Source of the DNA: Tigriopus japonicus
Lineage: Eukaryota; Arthropoda; Copepoda; Harpacticoida; Harpacticidae
Assembly (NCBI GenBank): GCA_010645155.1
Contig: CM021314.1
Span: 7,179,148 to 7,243,147 of the forward strand
Reading direction: 5' to 3'
DNA length: 64,000 nt
Shown piece by piece: positions 47,187-58,944 of the stretch (positions are counted from its first letter, which is position 1; the number at the start of each line of letters is the position of its first letter). A program made the translations under genes and the position numbers. A model generated the notes under the pieces. That model was not told where the DNA came from. It searched no databases and was given only the letters and a program-made list of their open reading frames with translations.

Positions 47187-48870
47187 GGGTCGCATGTTAA
47201 CGCACATAAGATCGATTTGTTTTATAGTATACTCAACTCTGGTCTTACTACATAGCTGACCTCAAGTATACTTAACCTGAAACAAACCGATGAGTATAGC
47301 AATTGTTGTGTACTCACACAATTTGCCCATGCAATTTCAAAGTAGAGGATAGCTTTGCGACACCAAAGATAGATTTGATACGTTTTTTATGCCGAAACGG
47401 GGACAAGGAGGGTTTCTGTGACAGATATTTCAAAGCCGAGCTGAATTTAATTGGTACAGTATTTTCAATTATTGATAATAATAAAACATAAATGGTGGAC
47501 CTAGTTCTTTCCTTTTCAAAATTGAAGACAACAATTTGTCATTTGTGGCTCAAATACACTAAACATTTAGTATGTCATAAGAAAATGGGTCTCGAGAGGT
47601 CCCGAAAAAAAACAGGATGTCCTCGGAGCTATCAGAATTAAAGGATACAAAAAGCGTAATCCATAGTTCTATTGGTATTGAAATTTCCTCGAATATGTTA
47701 TTGAAACAGCACCATTTATTCTTTCAATGTCTTTTTTAGTTTCCGTGGCGAAAACTTGCATCTTAATTACTCGTTAGGAGATTTACATAAATGAACATAT
47801 TGGAGCATCTTTTGAATTAAAAGTGATAATTGTGAAGAAAGTCCGGGACACGATCCAATCCGTTTGGTCGTTCTACTAGTAGTTATGCTTCCATGAACTC
47901 TTGAGAATGTTTAGACCAAATCCTTTTTTCCTTGAAACGATGTTTTGGCATCAATTTCATACCGAAAAACGGTACAGTGTCTCAAGGACATAAACACATG
48001 GACTGAAATGACGTTCTTGATAACATCGGAGCGTTGTGGGTTCTTGGGTTGAAGATGGGCAATTTTGGCAGGGCTTTCCATGAGCACGGCTTATTATTCC
48101 GGTTCATTTTTTTTTCCTTTATGCTTTTGCGTAGTTGGTTGATCCGTGGACAAGTCCATTGGTAGGTGTGGCCATTGAGTGATGAGGGATGGATTTGCAA
48201 GCGGAGTCGATGGTATCCTTTCATTCACAATTATTCAAAATTTTCTATTCATTCCATAGCCATCCATTCGTTCGTTGCATCCGGGGATGGTGATGTTTAA
48301 GGAAGGCTCATTCATTTGTCTGATTGACGCACTTTTTGATGTTTCCGCGCACGTTGGAAGATGATCAAATCGTTGCTCTGGTCGTTTTCCTCAAGAGTTC
48401 CCGCTTAAAGTTGAATTGGATTCAGTTAGACTTGAAAATCTTTGATAAATCAACTTTCAGTTCGATTTTGAACGAGTCCGAATTTGGCACTTGTGAATTG
48501 GGCTTGAAGTTTAACTGTTTAAGTTCGGATTAACAACACAGGCCCAGTGTTTCTACACAAACAGTTTTTTTATGGTCAGAACAGCTTTTCTCAACGCAGT
48601 ATGTAGCAGATATGGGTAACTTAGGCTTATTTCACCCTCGCTGAAATGGGCGCACTTAGTCACAGCCTCTAATCTAAAGAGCGCGAGTGTAACACAAAGG
48701 TGCACTCGTGCCCTTAGAGTATACTTAAAAATATCTCTTCCGTAAGAGTATACTTATCTTGAGGTTTGTTCAATTATTCCGCATGTTACGACCAAACTAA
48801 GATTAGAGTATACTCAAGCGCAATTATAGTATACTAAACACCCCGAATTAGATGCGTTAACATGCGACCC
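47187..48870 (+). mobile_element. DNA transposon, copy 1 of an inverted pair
   Basis: It starts GGGTCGCATGTTAACGCA and ends with the exact complement TGCGTTAACATGCGACCC, flanked by ATT on both sides (47184-47186, 48871-48873). The subterminal regions are rich in the palindrome AGTATACT. It has no transposase frame. GGG termini and a 3-bp duplication hint at the PIF/Harbinger group, but ATT is not the usual TWA, so the family is unassigned. Confidence 0.7.
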
Positions 48871-49027
48871 ATTGATTGCCATTTGCAAAAGTTTGAACGT
48901 GCTTTCATTTCTCAAATCAACATAATTGTGATTAGTTATTGACCTTTGGAATAGTTCACAATAGCAAAAAAACCCGAGAATTAAGCTAAATGATATAGCC
49001 TGAACTAATTTTTGTCACACCAATATG

Positions 49028-50867
49028 GTTTGCTCATGTTAACGCATCTAATTCGTGATGTTTAGTATACTATAATTGCGCTTGAGTATACTCTAATTTT
49101 AGTTTGGTCGTAACATGCGGAATAATTGAACAAACCTCAAGATAAGTATACTCTTACGGAAGAGATATTTTTAAGTATACTCTAAGGGCAAGAGTGCACC
49201 TTTGTGTTGCACTCGCGCTCTTTAGATTAGAGGCTGTGCCTCAGTGCGCCCATTTCAGCGAGGGTGAAATAAGCCTAAGTTACCCATATCTGCCGCATTC
49301 TGCGTTGAGAAAAGCTGTCTGACCATTAAAAAAACTGTTTGTGTAGAAACACTGGGCCTGTGTTGTTAATCCGAACTTAAACAGTTAAACTTCAAGCCCA
49401 TTTATTATGCAAGTGTCAAATTCGGACTCGTTCAAAATCGAACTGAAAGTCGATTTCTCAAAGATTTTCAAGTCTAACTGAATCCAATTCAACTTTAAGC
49501 GAGAACTCTTGAAGAAAACGACGAGAGGAACGATTTGATCATCTTCCAGCCTTCCAACGTGCTCGGAAACACCAAAAAGTGCGTCAAGTACGCAAAAGCA
49601 TAAAGAAGAAAAAAACTTCAACCGGAATAATAAGCTGCGCTCATGAAGGCCCTGCCAAAATTGCCCATCTTCAACCCAAGAACCCACAACGCTCCCATGT
49701 TATCAAGAACGTCATTTTAGTCCATGTGTTTGAGACACTGTATTTTCGGTATGAAATTGATGCCAAAAAATCGGATTGATCAGCCGCCTCAAGGAAAATA
49801 GGATTTGGTCTAAACATTCTCAAGAGTTCATGGAAGCATAACTAGAACGACCAAACGGATTGGACCGTGTCCCGGACTTTCTCTACAATTATCACTTTTA
49901 ATTCAAAAGATGCTCCACTATGTTCATTTATGTTATTCTCCTAACGAGTAATTAAGATGCAAGTTTTCGCCACGGAAACTAAAAAAGACATTGAAAGAAT
50001 AAATGCTGCTGTTTCGATAACATATTCGAGGAAATTTCAATACCAATACGTAGTATAGAACTATGGATTACGTCTTTTGTCTCCTTTAATTCTGAAAGCT
50101 CCGAGGATATCTTGTTTTTGTTTCGGGACTTCTCGAGACCTATTTTCATATGACATACTATATGTTAAGTGTATTTGAGCAAGCTTGCCACAAATGACAA
50201 ATTGTTGTCTTCAATTTTGAAAACTAGGAAACTTAGTCCACCATTTATGTTTTATTATTATCAATAATTGCAAACACTGTACCAATGAAATTCAGCTCGA
50301 CTTTATAATATCTGTCACAGAAACCCTCCTTGTCCCCGTTTTGGCATGAAAAATCGTATCATATCTATCTTTGGTCTCACAAAGCTATCCTCTGCTTTGA
50401 AATCGCGGTTTTCGTCTCACTTTTTAATAGCAGAAACTGGTCGAACCGATCTTGAAAGACCGAAGTTAAAGGTAGGATGTGCGGTGGTTGAGAATATGGA
50501 TTGCCAGGATCGATCGAATTTTGAAGCTAAACTCAAGTTCGAGAACGCCACTTTTTCTAGTTCAGTCTTCAAGATGGGGTCGAAATGAAAAAAAAACTTG
50601 GAGCAAGACTTCAAGCTCCAAGTGCAAAAGAAAATACGGACCATCTCAATTGACCTCATTGTTTTCAACAGGCCTTTATCCATCTGGTTCATCTTGTTCT
50701 TGGAAATAAAGTAAAACAAGTACATGGGCAAATTGTGTGAGTACACAACAATTGCTATACTCATCGGTTTGTTTTACGATAAGTATACTTGAGGTCAGCT
50801 ATGTAGTAAGACCAGAGTTGAGTATACTATAAAACAAATCGATCTTATGTGCGTTAACATGCGACCC
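49028..50867 (-). mobile_element. DNA transposon, copy 2, inverted
   Basis: This is the inverted counterpart of 47187-48870. The outer end is TGCGTTAACATGCGACCC-like (GTGCGTTAACATGCGACCC) followed by ATT. The inner end is degenerate (GGTTTGCTCATGTTAACGC). It contains about 300 bp near 50400-50720 that are missing from copy 1, and lacks about 200 bp present in copy 1 near 48130-48325. Confidence 0.7.
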
Positions 50868-50879
50868 ATTGTAGAGCGG

Positions 50880-53200
50880 GGTCGGGAACATTGAAAGACT
50901 TTAAACCATATCCTCAAACTCCATGGCGACCTTATGAATGGTTTTGTTGGGGTTAAAGAGATCATTTTCCGCGGATATGTTTTCAAATGAGTAGAGTGAG
51001 GGGAAATATTTCTTTCGTTGTGGAGCAGAAATCCCCGACGTTTTATAGCGAAGGGTCAGCCATAGATCGTTCATTAATCATAATATAGCGTGCTAGCTTA
51101 AGGCAGGCTAATGTGGCAAAGGGGGCGGGAGTGCTCTAGTCCTCACAATTGTTGAGCGGACAGTAAGTGTGACCAAACATGTGAAACAAGACCAACCGTT
51201 TGAAAGTCGTTCTTGAAGCCACAAGTTAGTTTTTGTTCAAGGTCGCCAAAGTTTTTGCTGGGTAAAGAAAGAGTTTAAAGAGATTCACCAAGGACAGTAA
51301 AAAATTCGAATAGATTGTTTTATCCCAAGAAGTGACGAATTGAGAAGGGGAAAAATGCCTTTTTTGCCTACTTAGATTTATAAGCAAAGGAAAATTTGAC
51401 TTGGACCTATTTTTGCCACAAAAACTTCTCTTTTTGACATTCGGAAGCAGACATTCCTTTTGTGCTCGTTCATGGCCTTTTTGGTACCCATAGATTCCGA
51501 TGAAAAAATACAATTGCAAAAATATACTTCTTACAATGAACAGTTGCACGGTATTCAGTCAAACAACGAGTAAATGATGGGAGATCTAGACAACCTTTGA
51601 ATGACGGGTTGCCCAAGAATTGGGTCGCACATCGTCAAACTCCATGGCGAATTTATTCATAGCTTCGTTGAGATTTGCTACCGCGGATGTTCAAATGAGA
51701 AGAGCATTCTTTAAGAAGAGCTAGAGCTCTCAACTATAGAGTGAAATAATGATCAGGGCCACCAGATAGGTGTAAATTGCATTTTACAATGTAATTACCA
51801 AAATCTGCGACTTTTGCCCAAAATTACATAAATGGGGAAAATTTTACATAAATGGGGTTAAATTGCCTGTTTCAATGGAACTATTATGGATTTTTTTTTT
51901 AATTTTTGACAAAGTCAAGATAAAGAAGCAAGAATATACAGCGCATTACTTTTGTCACTAGAAATATTTAGTTTATCATCAGGCCCGCTAATTGGTTGCA
52001 AATGGCATTTTACATGGTAGTTACAAAAATATGCAATTTTTGTCCAAAACTACAAAAATTGGGAAAATTTGGAAACTTTTTTTTGGGAAAAATGTCTGTT
52101 CTGTTGAGAATGATCTACAAAAAGGATGTTAAAATCAAAATACAAATAGAGGCGAATAAATTTGTAACAATCGTGACAAAATATAATTATTTTAGCATCT
52201 TTTCCTATCTATGAAACAAATTTTAGATGATGCAAGTATGAAAAAGGTTAGTTTTTGATGAAATATATGACCAAATTACCAAAAAAAATACCCAAATAAC
52301 TACCAAAAAGTCCGATTTTGTTGCATTATTTCTCAAAAAGAACTGCCAAAAATTATACATTTTTCAGCGATATTTTTTACAGAGCGTTCAGACTCAGGAA
52401 CTTGTCTAATCATGCCAATGACTTTTTTCATAAATGACGTGCACAATTAGATTCTCTAGTTTGTGATGAAGTCTAAATAAAAACTAAACCATGGACAAAA
52501 AAATTGGACCTAATAAAGGCAAACCAAATTGTTTTCTATCAATAAGTGAAAAATTTGAGAAGGGAAAGAAATGGCTTTTTATCCGTTTAAAACAACAGCA
52601 AAAGAAAACTTGATTTCACCATATTTTTACCGCAAAAACTTCTTTTATCAGCATTCAGAAACACAAAACGACATAATTACGTACCTCTTGCGTTCCTTAA
52701 TTGCCTTTCCGGAACCCATAGTTTTCAGTAAATAATATATAATTCTAAAAATATGTTTCTTACATGCACATTTGCACGATATTTACATATTCTAACACGA
52801 GTTACTCTTGGCATATCTAGGGTTGAATAATGAATTGATCAGAAATAGTATTCAAAATTTGTCTAACCTAGCCATAAAGCGCTTAAAGGATCAAAATTTG
52901 AGGGGATTCCAAGAGAAATTCAATTTTGCCTAAAGCGGCTGCTTTCAGCCATAGTTTGATGTGACCTTCTTTCCGCCAAGGTTTTTTTTTGCTTCAATGA
53001 GGGAAGCTAAGTAAACAACAGCTGGACCTGTTTGTTTCCGCCTTAGCTCGTTTGTGGCCTCTGGTGACTTGTTGTTTCACTAAAATTCTGCGATCGTATC
53101 TTCTTCTCGATCGTTTGTCGCGAAGCAACTGACCGTTCGAAAGTTTTGATCGAGGGCAGATTAGAAAACAACAGATGCACCACAAAAGGGCGGCGCAAGA
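50880..53200. repeat. Region of diverged direct repeats
   Basis: Three pairs are visible by eye: 50915-50995 with 51636-51700 (TCAAACTCCATGGCGA...CCGCGGATRT...TTCAAATGAG); 51760-51860 with 51980-52080 (GCATTTTACA...GTTACAAAAAT types); and 51330-51560 with 52545-52800 (GAAAAATTTGAGAAGG, AAAACTTCT, CCCATAG, TTGCACGRTATT). No protein is recognised. This may be old segmental copying or fragments of a repeat family. Confidence 0.5.
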
Positions 53201-53480
53201 CTCAGGGGCACATAATCTGCAACCTTTTTTCTCACTTGTCTTCTCCCATTAACAGCCTATTGGGCACATCATGACAAAGAGCGAGATGTTTTTTTTTCTC
53301 CGAGGTGGAAAGAGTTGCAAAAATTAGTTTTCAAACTTTTTTGATTGTGTTGAAAATAATTTTCTACTCATCTGTGACATACTACCGTAAGTTCAAAGGT
53401 CTTTGTGGCGAGCAATTTCAAGCTCATAGTATTGTGTTGCTCTGAAAGGAGTTTATCAGTGTCAAAGGACAAGTTTTGTA

Positions 53481-53486
53481 TATAAA
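53481..53486 (+). promoter_or_regulatory. TATA box of the cysteine protease gene
   Basis: TATAAA within GTATATAAAGG lies 75 bp before the start codon, placing transcription start near 53510 and giving a leader of about 45 nt. Confidence 0.65.
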
Positions 53487-53555
53487 GGTGGCTTTCAGAT
53501 TCTTTCCATCTGTCAAATTTGCTGTTTCATTGAACAAGACTAGTCACCAAGAGCT

Positions 53556-55795
53556 ATGAGATTGATCCTCATTCTTCTCCCGGTTATGGTTGTAGGTAAG
53601 TAAACTCCGAGTTTCAGTTCCAGAAAACTGGGCACTAACCAGGCACTTTTTACGAGGTTTTTTTTTACAAAAGAAAAAAATAACTTATTTGAGTCCTCTT
53701 TCTTTCCTGAACAGCCACGGAAAGTGTTCCAGCAGATCCCAACGAAACTATCGATGAGTTTGCCATGGAATTTGGCGACATCGTTATTGATGCTGATGAA
53801 AAGGCCAAACGAGCGGAAGCCTTGAAAGAAAGCGAAGATGCCATAAAGAAACACAACGCACAATTCAGGAAGGGAGAATCTCAGTTCTTCATGAAATTGA
53901 ATCCACTGTCGGATTTGCCCGCTGATGAAGAAGAAGAACAAAAATTTGGTAACATCAAGAGGCAAAAGGTGGCCGTACTAGTTCTGTCTAATTCTCTGAT
54001 CTGGTGTAGGATTGATTCATGAGCCTGCTCGGAATTACTCTCGAGGAGCCTTTCCTCTTCCTTTGGAATCCTATGACCGTGCTTCCGAAATTCTGATGGC
54101 CCAAGTTCGTCAAGGTGTCCAAGCCCCATCCTCTTATTTTTTGGCTGAAAACCTTCAGACGCCAATCAAGAACCAACAACAATGCGGATCATGCGCTGCC
54201 TTTGCCACGGTTGCCGCCGTTGAGACGTGTATGCTGAAGAGTGGCGCCAATTTGCAAGGCTTGGATTTGTCGGAACAATCCTTGTTGGATTGCGCTTACA
54301 ACCCTAGAAAGTGGGCTTCTTAATTTTGCATTTGATTTATCAGCTAATGACAAATGATTGAATTTTTCTGTAGCTACGCCAATGGTTGTAATGGAGCTTC
54401 CATTGGAGCCTATTCTACTTTCTTGGCTTCCAATCTGGATGGAAAACTTCCCCATGAACTGATTGATCCCTATCTGAACACAAACCCAAGGCTTCAATGT
54501 CCTCACAAACCTTTGTTCAATGTTGGTGCCAGAGTAAGATTCTCAATGTATAAACGAAAGGAATCACAGTATTTAAATAATCCTTATTTTCAACCCATAT
54601 TAGGTCACTCAAAGGATTGTCACTTATGGATGTGATGAAGCCACCATGGAGAGGATGGTTTACTATTATGGACAAGTGGTCACTTCTTTGTTCGCTGGAG
54701 ATCACACCCAAGTAAATGTTCAACGATCATTCTCGAACTACGGTGGTGGTATTTACGATGGATGCCCGTAAGAACAAATTTAAACAGAGAAGGGCTCCTT
54801 TTCTTGTCGTTTCATTTTCAATGACCTAACAAATCTTTTTCAGCACGAGTGTAAGCGCACGCAATAATGTCAATCACGCCGTGACCGTGGTTGGATACGG
54901 AGAGGAAAATGGCGTGAAATACTGGATGATGAGGAACTCTTGGGGCAGCCGATGGGGCATGAATGGATACATGAAGATCAAACGAGGCGTCAACATGTGC
55001 GCCATCGGACACGTAAGACAATCTGAATGTGACCAACAAATCCACTATAACAAATATCAAACCACCTTTCCAAATTTATTTACTTTTAGCAACGATTTCG
55101 TTCTCATTTTTTTCCGTTGCGATAGTATCAAAAAAAATTAAGTTAACATTCACTCCAGGAATGCGCCGTGCCAATCTGTGGACACGATTCTAGCCCTCTT
55201 TCGGCTATCCCCTCACCTCCGCCCCCAAGTTCAACATGTGACGTAACTGCCAGATGGATGCTTAATGGCCTCTACGATGTGGTCTTTAGGGGAGGCAAGT
55301 TAAGATTCTGAAGTATTACTAGTATAAGTATTACTAGTACTAAGTATTATATGGCACCATATACAGTATTTTGTCTGCCTTAAGGAGCGTTGATATTGTG
55401 GAATAGGATTTCAGATTTCAGTGGGGAATGAATAGCTTTTTAGCAAAATACTTGGTAAAATGTTGGAAAATGTTATAATAGAAAGAAAATTAAAGCAGTT
55501 TATTAAATTTAGGATAACACACTACTTTTCTGAACATGAAATTTTGGAAAGATTTCTGAGAAAGCGTGAAAATCCTAAAATTTGTGAAGGCTCATGCTTG
55601 TGGAGAATTAAGTCATACTGAAGTATAAAAAAAAGTTGATTGTGTGGCCATACACTAAAAATATTGATTTCCTTTTCAGCCACTGTCCAATTGACTTGTA
55701 CTTCAGGAATTTGTCGACTTCGAGCAGGCACCATGACTGGACGCTATTTGTGTGAACAAATTTGTGGATCTGCATCGCCCAAATGCTTCACCTAG
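53556..55795 (+). CDS. Secreted papain-family (C1A) cysteine protease with C-terminal extension
   Basis: Exons 53556-53595, 53715-53948, 54010-54310, 54374-54533, 54604-54767, 54844-55012, 55159-55294 and 55680-55795 are phase-consistent, giving 439 aa. Signal peptide ([15 protein letters not shown]) is followed by an I29-type pro-region (DEFAMEFGD...[14 protein letters not shown]...[11 protein letters not shown]). The mature domain has [15 protein letters not shown] (oxyanion Gln, catalytic Cys), [12 protein letters not shown] (catalytic His) and [15 protein letters not shown] (catalytic Asn). After the usual end there is a proline-rich linker (PSPPPPSS) and a small Cys-containing tail, absent from standard cathepsins. 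Intron 7 uses a GC donor (GGGGAG|GCAAGT). Probably a digestive or lysosomal endopeptidase. Confidence 0.88.
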
Positions 55796-55799
55796 ACAA

Positions 55800-56345
55800 T
55801 GGCATAATTAAAGTCTGAGGTGTTTGAAAACACAACAATATCATGCCAATTACTTGGACATGAAATAGAATGCATACCCAGAATTTTGCACTTCATTTGA
55901 TCAAGGGGTATTTCAATTTGTCGAAGAAAGGGGGGGGGGGGAAATGCCTCACTGATCATAGCTTTTCAAGTGATTCAACATCTTCATCAAATTGGAGGAA
56001 ATAGTTTATTATTGGGCCAAACTTGAAGGGCTCTTATCCATCCTCAAAGGCTTGAAATTCGTGGCAGTCTTTTGGAAAATGTTTACGTTTGTCCAAAGAC
56101 CTGGCTTTTAAGTGCTTCACGATTTTGGCTTACTCCAAAGGTATTACTGATTTCAAATACCAATTTTGAATTTTGCATAGTTACCCTCGACAGATGAGGT
56201 GAGAGGAAAACGGAGAAGGCAAAGGCACATCCAGTTTAATTTTAGTAAATTTATTGAGGACGCATCGACTGCCGAGCGATCAGTTCTTCCATATTGGTTG
56301 CAAGTTTCTTTTGATCCAGTTTAGGACGGGTGTACTTTGGAACCG
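55800..56345. other. 3' flank of the protease gene
   Basis: ATTAAA at 55807-55812 is a likely poly(A) signal for the protease. A run of ten G lies at about 55929-55940. No gene seen. Confidence 0.45.
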
Positions 56346-56356
56346 ATCATCATGAT

Positions 56357-57333
56357 TAGGGACAGGAAGTTTAGACGAATAAAACTGTCAAAATAGACGA
56401 AAAAAGACGAATAAAAGTACCTGATTAGACGAATAAAGACGAATAAAATTGCCCGATTAGACGAAAAAAGACGAATAAAAGGCTACATTAGACGAAAAAA
56501 GACGAAAAAAACTAACTTACACGACAAAAAAACTAATGAATTGCCGGTCACGAGGATAAAAAGAGGATTAAAACTGCTGCCCATGAAGTAGATCTAATGT
56601 GTGGCCCAATAGAGGACATTAAACCAAGCTTGAAAAATTCACCAATAGATGGGAAGGTTGGGCCAGTAAAGAGAAAAGACTAGATCTCTAGAAAAGACTT
56701 GTGAGCTTAGTGCTTAGTACTTGGCCACTCTTTCACGCCGTCTATTGGCAAATTTTTCAAGCTTGGTTTAAAATCCTCTATTGAGGGGAACAGCTACCCC
56801 CTTGTGCAAAACGGCAAAATCTATAAAATTAACTAACGGAAAAGTGCCAAATGATCAAGAAATGGTCAATGGTCAACCGTCCTTATTTCAACATTTTCAA
56901 TAGAGTAATATTTAGCAGCAGGTTTGCTGACACATTAGTTGTTTGCATAGTCAGATAGCCTTTCATTCCAATAGTGGTGACCTTTTCTTTCTGCGTCTGT
57001 CAGGAAACTCTACAAGTTAAAATACAAGTGTGGATCATATTTTGCTCGTGCAATAACGCAACTGAAAATCAAACTATTACTTTGGCCCAAGTTTTGGAGT
57101 TGAACTTTTTTAAAAAAGTGTCTATTTGCTTTAAAATTTGAGAAAAAAAACCAAAAAATCAATTTTTTGACTAATTAGACGAAAAAAGTTGAGTGTAATT
57201 ACCGGATTAGACGAAAAAAGACGAATAAAATCCAAATTAGACGAATAAATTTATCGCGACGAATAAGAGTAAAAAAGACGAATAAAGACGAAAAAAGACG
57301 AATAAGTTTATTCGTCTAAAGTTCCTGTCCCTA
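56357..57333. mobile_element. hAT-type non-autonomous element with internal AGACGAAWAAA repeats
   Basis: The termini TAGGGACAGGAA and TTCCTGTCCCTA are inverted. Flanking 8-bp repeats ATCATGAT (56349-56356 and 57334-57341) are a perfect target duplication, as in hAT elements. About seventeen copies of AGACGAATAAA or AGACGAAAAAA lie next to the two ends. The interior includes an inverted pair (AAGCTTGAAAAATTCACCAA near 56621 and its near complement near 56745). No transposase is encoded. Confidence 0.85.
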
Positions 57334-57344
57334 ATCATGATCAA

Positions 57345-58320
57345 TCAGGACCAACCCTATAATTCACAATCCGTGGATAGGTTTTTTTGAGAACTCTTTT
57401 TCGTTGGATTACAACGAGCAGTTGCACATACGCGTAAAAGGGTTACAACTTCGAAATTGATTGGAACTTACTTCACAAAGATTTATTGTTCAATTTTAAA
57501 GAGACTGCCATTGAGTGGAGGAAAGAAAGCAATTCTATTCATGGATGGGCATTGTGAGGCCAAAGACTTGGATGTTTTTTCCCATTTGTGAATCTTTTCT
57601 CTCATCCCGTTTGGAATTGGTCGATCTTTTGGATCTACTGAAAATACTTAGTCACCACTAAGTCTCTTGTAAGTTTTTAGGTGTTATGTTTATGTGTATT
57701 TTCGCGTTTTACATAAACATATAGTTTCCTCCAATTGTTGGATCTTGCTATCCAGCCTTGAATTCCACCCTAGATCCAATTTTAGTTTGAATCATTCCTA
57801 AAATTTGACGTTGAAAATCCTAAGAGACCCAAAGCAAATTATAATATGTAACCCTACAGTAAATGCCCTCATATAACCAAAGCAGCAAAGAAGTTACAAA
57901 TTTCACATTGCATTTTTCAATTAATGGTTGGTGGGCAACTTAGTCAAGACCAAGATAAGAACTAAGAAAAAGAAGGGTGGACTTCAGTTTATCAAAATTG
58001 TGCATATTCATCTTTTTGTTTGAGAGCGGAATGAAGGCTCTTAGGAAGTCATATTCTGCAAACGACAAGCACGTGAACTTATTTAGAAATGCCAGTTAGT
58101 AAAGGCTGAGTGTGATGCTGAAGATCTTGACCTGAAGATCATCCCAGACTGCTTTGCCAATGAGTACAATGCCCTTCGAAATACTGTTGCCCTTGGGACC
58201 TTGCCCACTACTCTGCCTCCGTTGTTTGAAAATTCATGGGGAATTTGTGCTCCCTATTTATTCATTATACCATCGTATATTTTGCACATTTATTTTCTTT
58301 GTTCAGTAAGAAAGGATGGT
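57345..58320. other. No gene recognised
   Basis: Short frames only, between the hAT element and the PAN-domain gene promoter. No repeat seen. Confidence 0.4.
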
Positions 58321-58326
58321 TATTGC

Positions 58327-58333
58327 TATAAAA
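58327..58333 (+). promoter_or_regulatory. TATA box of the PAN-domain gene
   Basis: TATAAAA lies about 70 bp upstream of the first in-frame ATG at 58397. Transcription would start near 58358. Confidence 0.5.
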
Positions 58334-58396
58334 TTTAGCGTGCTATTTCATTTCAAACAAGTGACTACACGAATGGTGCAATAAATCAAATCAATA

Positions 58397-58938
58397 ATGA
58401 AGCAATCAGATTTCATTTTTATGCTGAAAACCAGTGCAAAATCGAGCTCAATGTCTGAAAAGCTCTTGTCTAACATGAGGCATTTTATTTTGATCAAATT
58501 AACGCTGATTTGGGTCGTCTTATCACCGAAAAGTTGGAGCGTGATAATTCGAGGCACCACAGTGTCGTCTGATTATCGCAGAATAGAAGGAAATTTCACT
58601 AACTTCAATGGTAAGAGATTTTTTCCGATTGTGAAAATTTTGTGGGACCTTAATTGTCTTCAATGTTCTACTTCTCAGAATGTTTCCATTACGATATAGC
58701 TTGTCCTGGCAATGACATTATATCTTATGATCATGTTGATGACGAAATGGAATGTCAAAGCTTGTGCCAAGCTAACTCACAATGTGCGGTCTTTTGCTAT
58801 CTCAGTGCAAAATTTCCTGTTCAATCAAAACGAAGAAAATGTTTTTTAAAAACATCGCAGTCGGTGCCTATGCCCACATCTGATAAAGGAAGAATTTTAG
58901 GTCTTAAATGTTGTCCTGGTCAGAGTTGTGACAAATAA
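58397..58938 (+). CDS. Small secreted PAN/apple-like domain protein
   Basis: Exons 58397-58610 and 58679-58938 join in phase 1, giving 157 aa from the first ATG. In-frame Met at 58451 or 58475 would place the hydrophobic segment HFILIKLTLIWVVLS at the N-terminus as a signal peptide, and are more likely starts for a secreted protein. Exon 2 has a PAN/apple-like pattern: CPGNDIISYDHVDDEMECQS, LCQANSQCAVFCYLS, KRRKCFLKTS, then LKCCPGQSCD. PAN modules bind proteins or carbohydrates outside the cell. AATAAA overlaps the stop codon (58934-58939), so the 3' UTR is very short. The role is unknown. Confidence 0.62.
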
Positions 58939-58944
58939 AACTTT

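Noticed and set aside
48324..48533. 69-codon frame in the palindrome and its relative on the other arm (49385-49687)
   Set aside because: Similarity simply reflects the inverted duplication; the frames differ in extent and have no domain.
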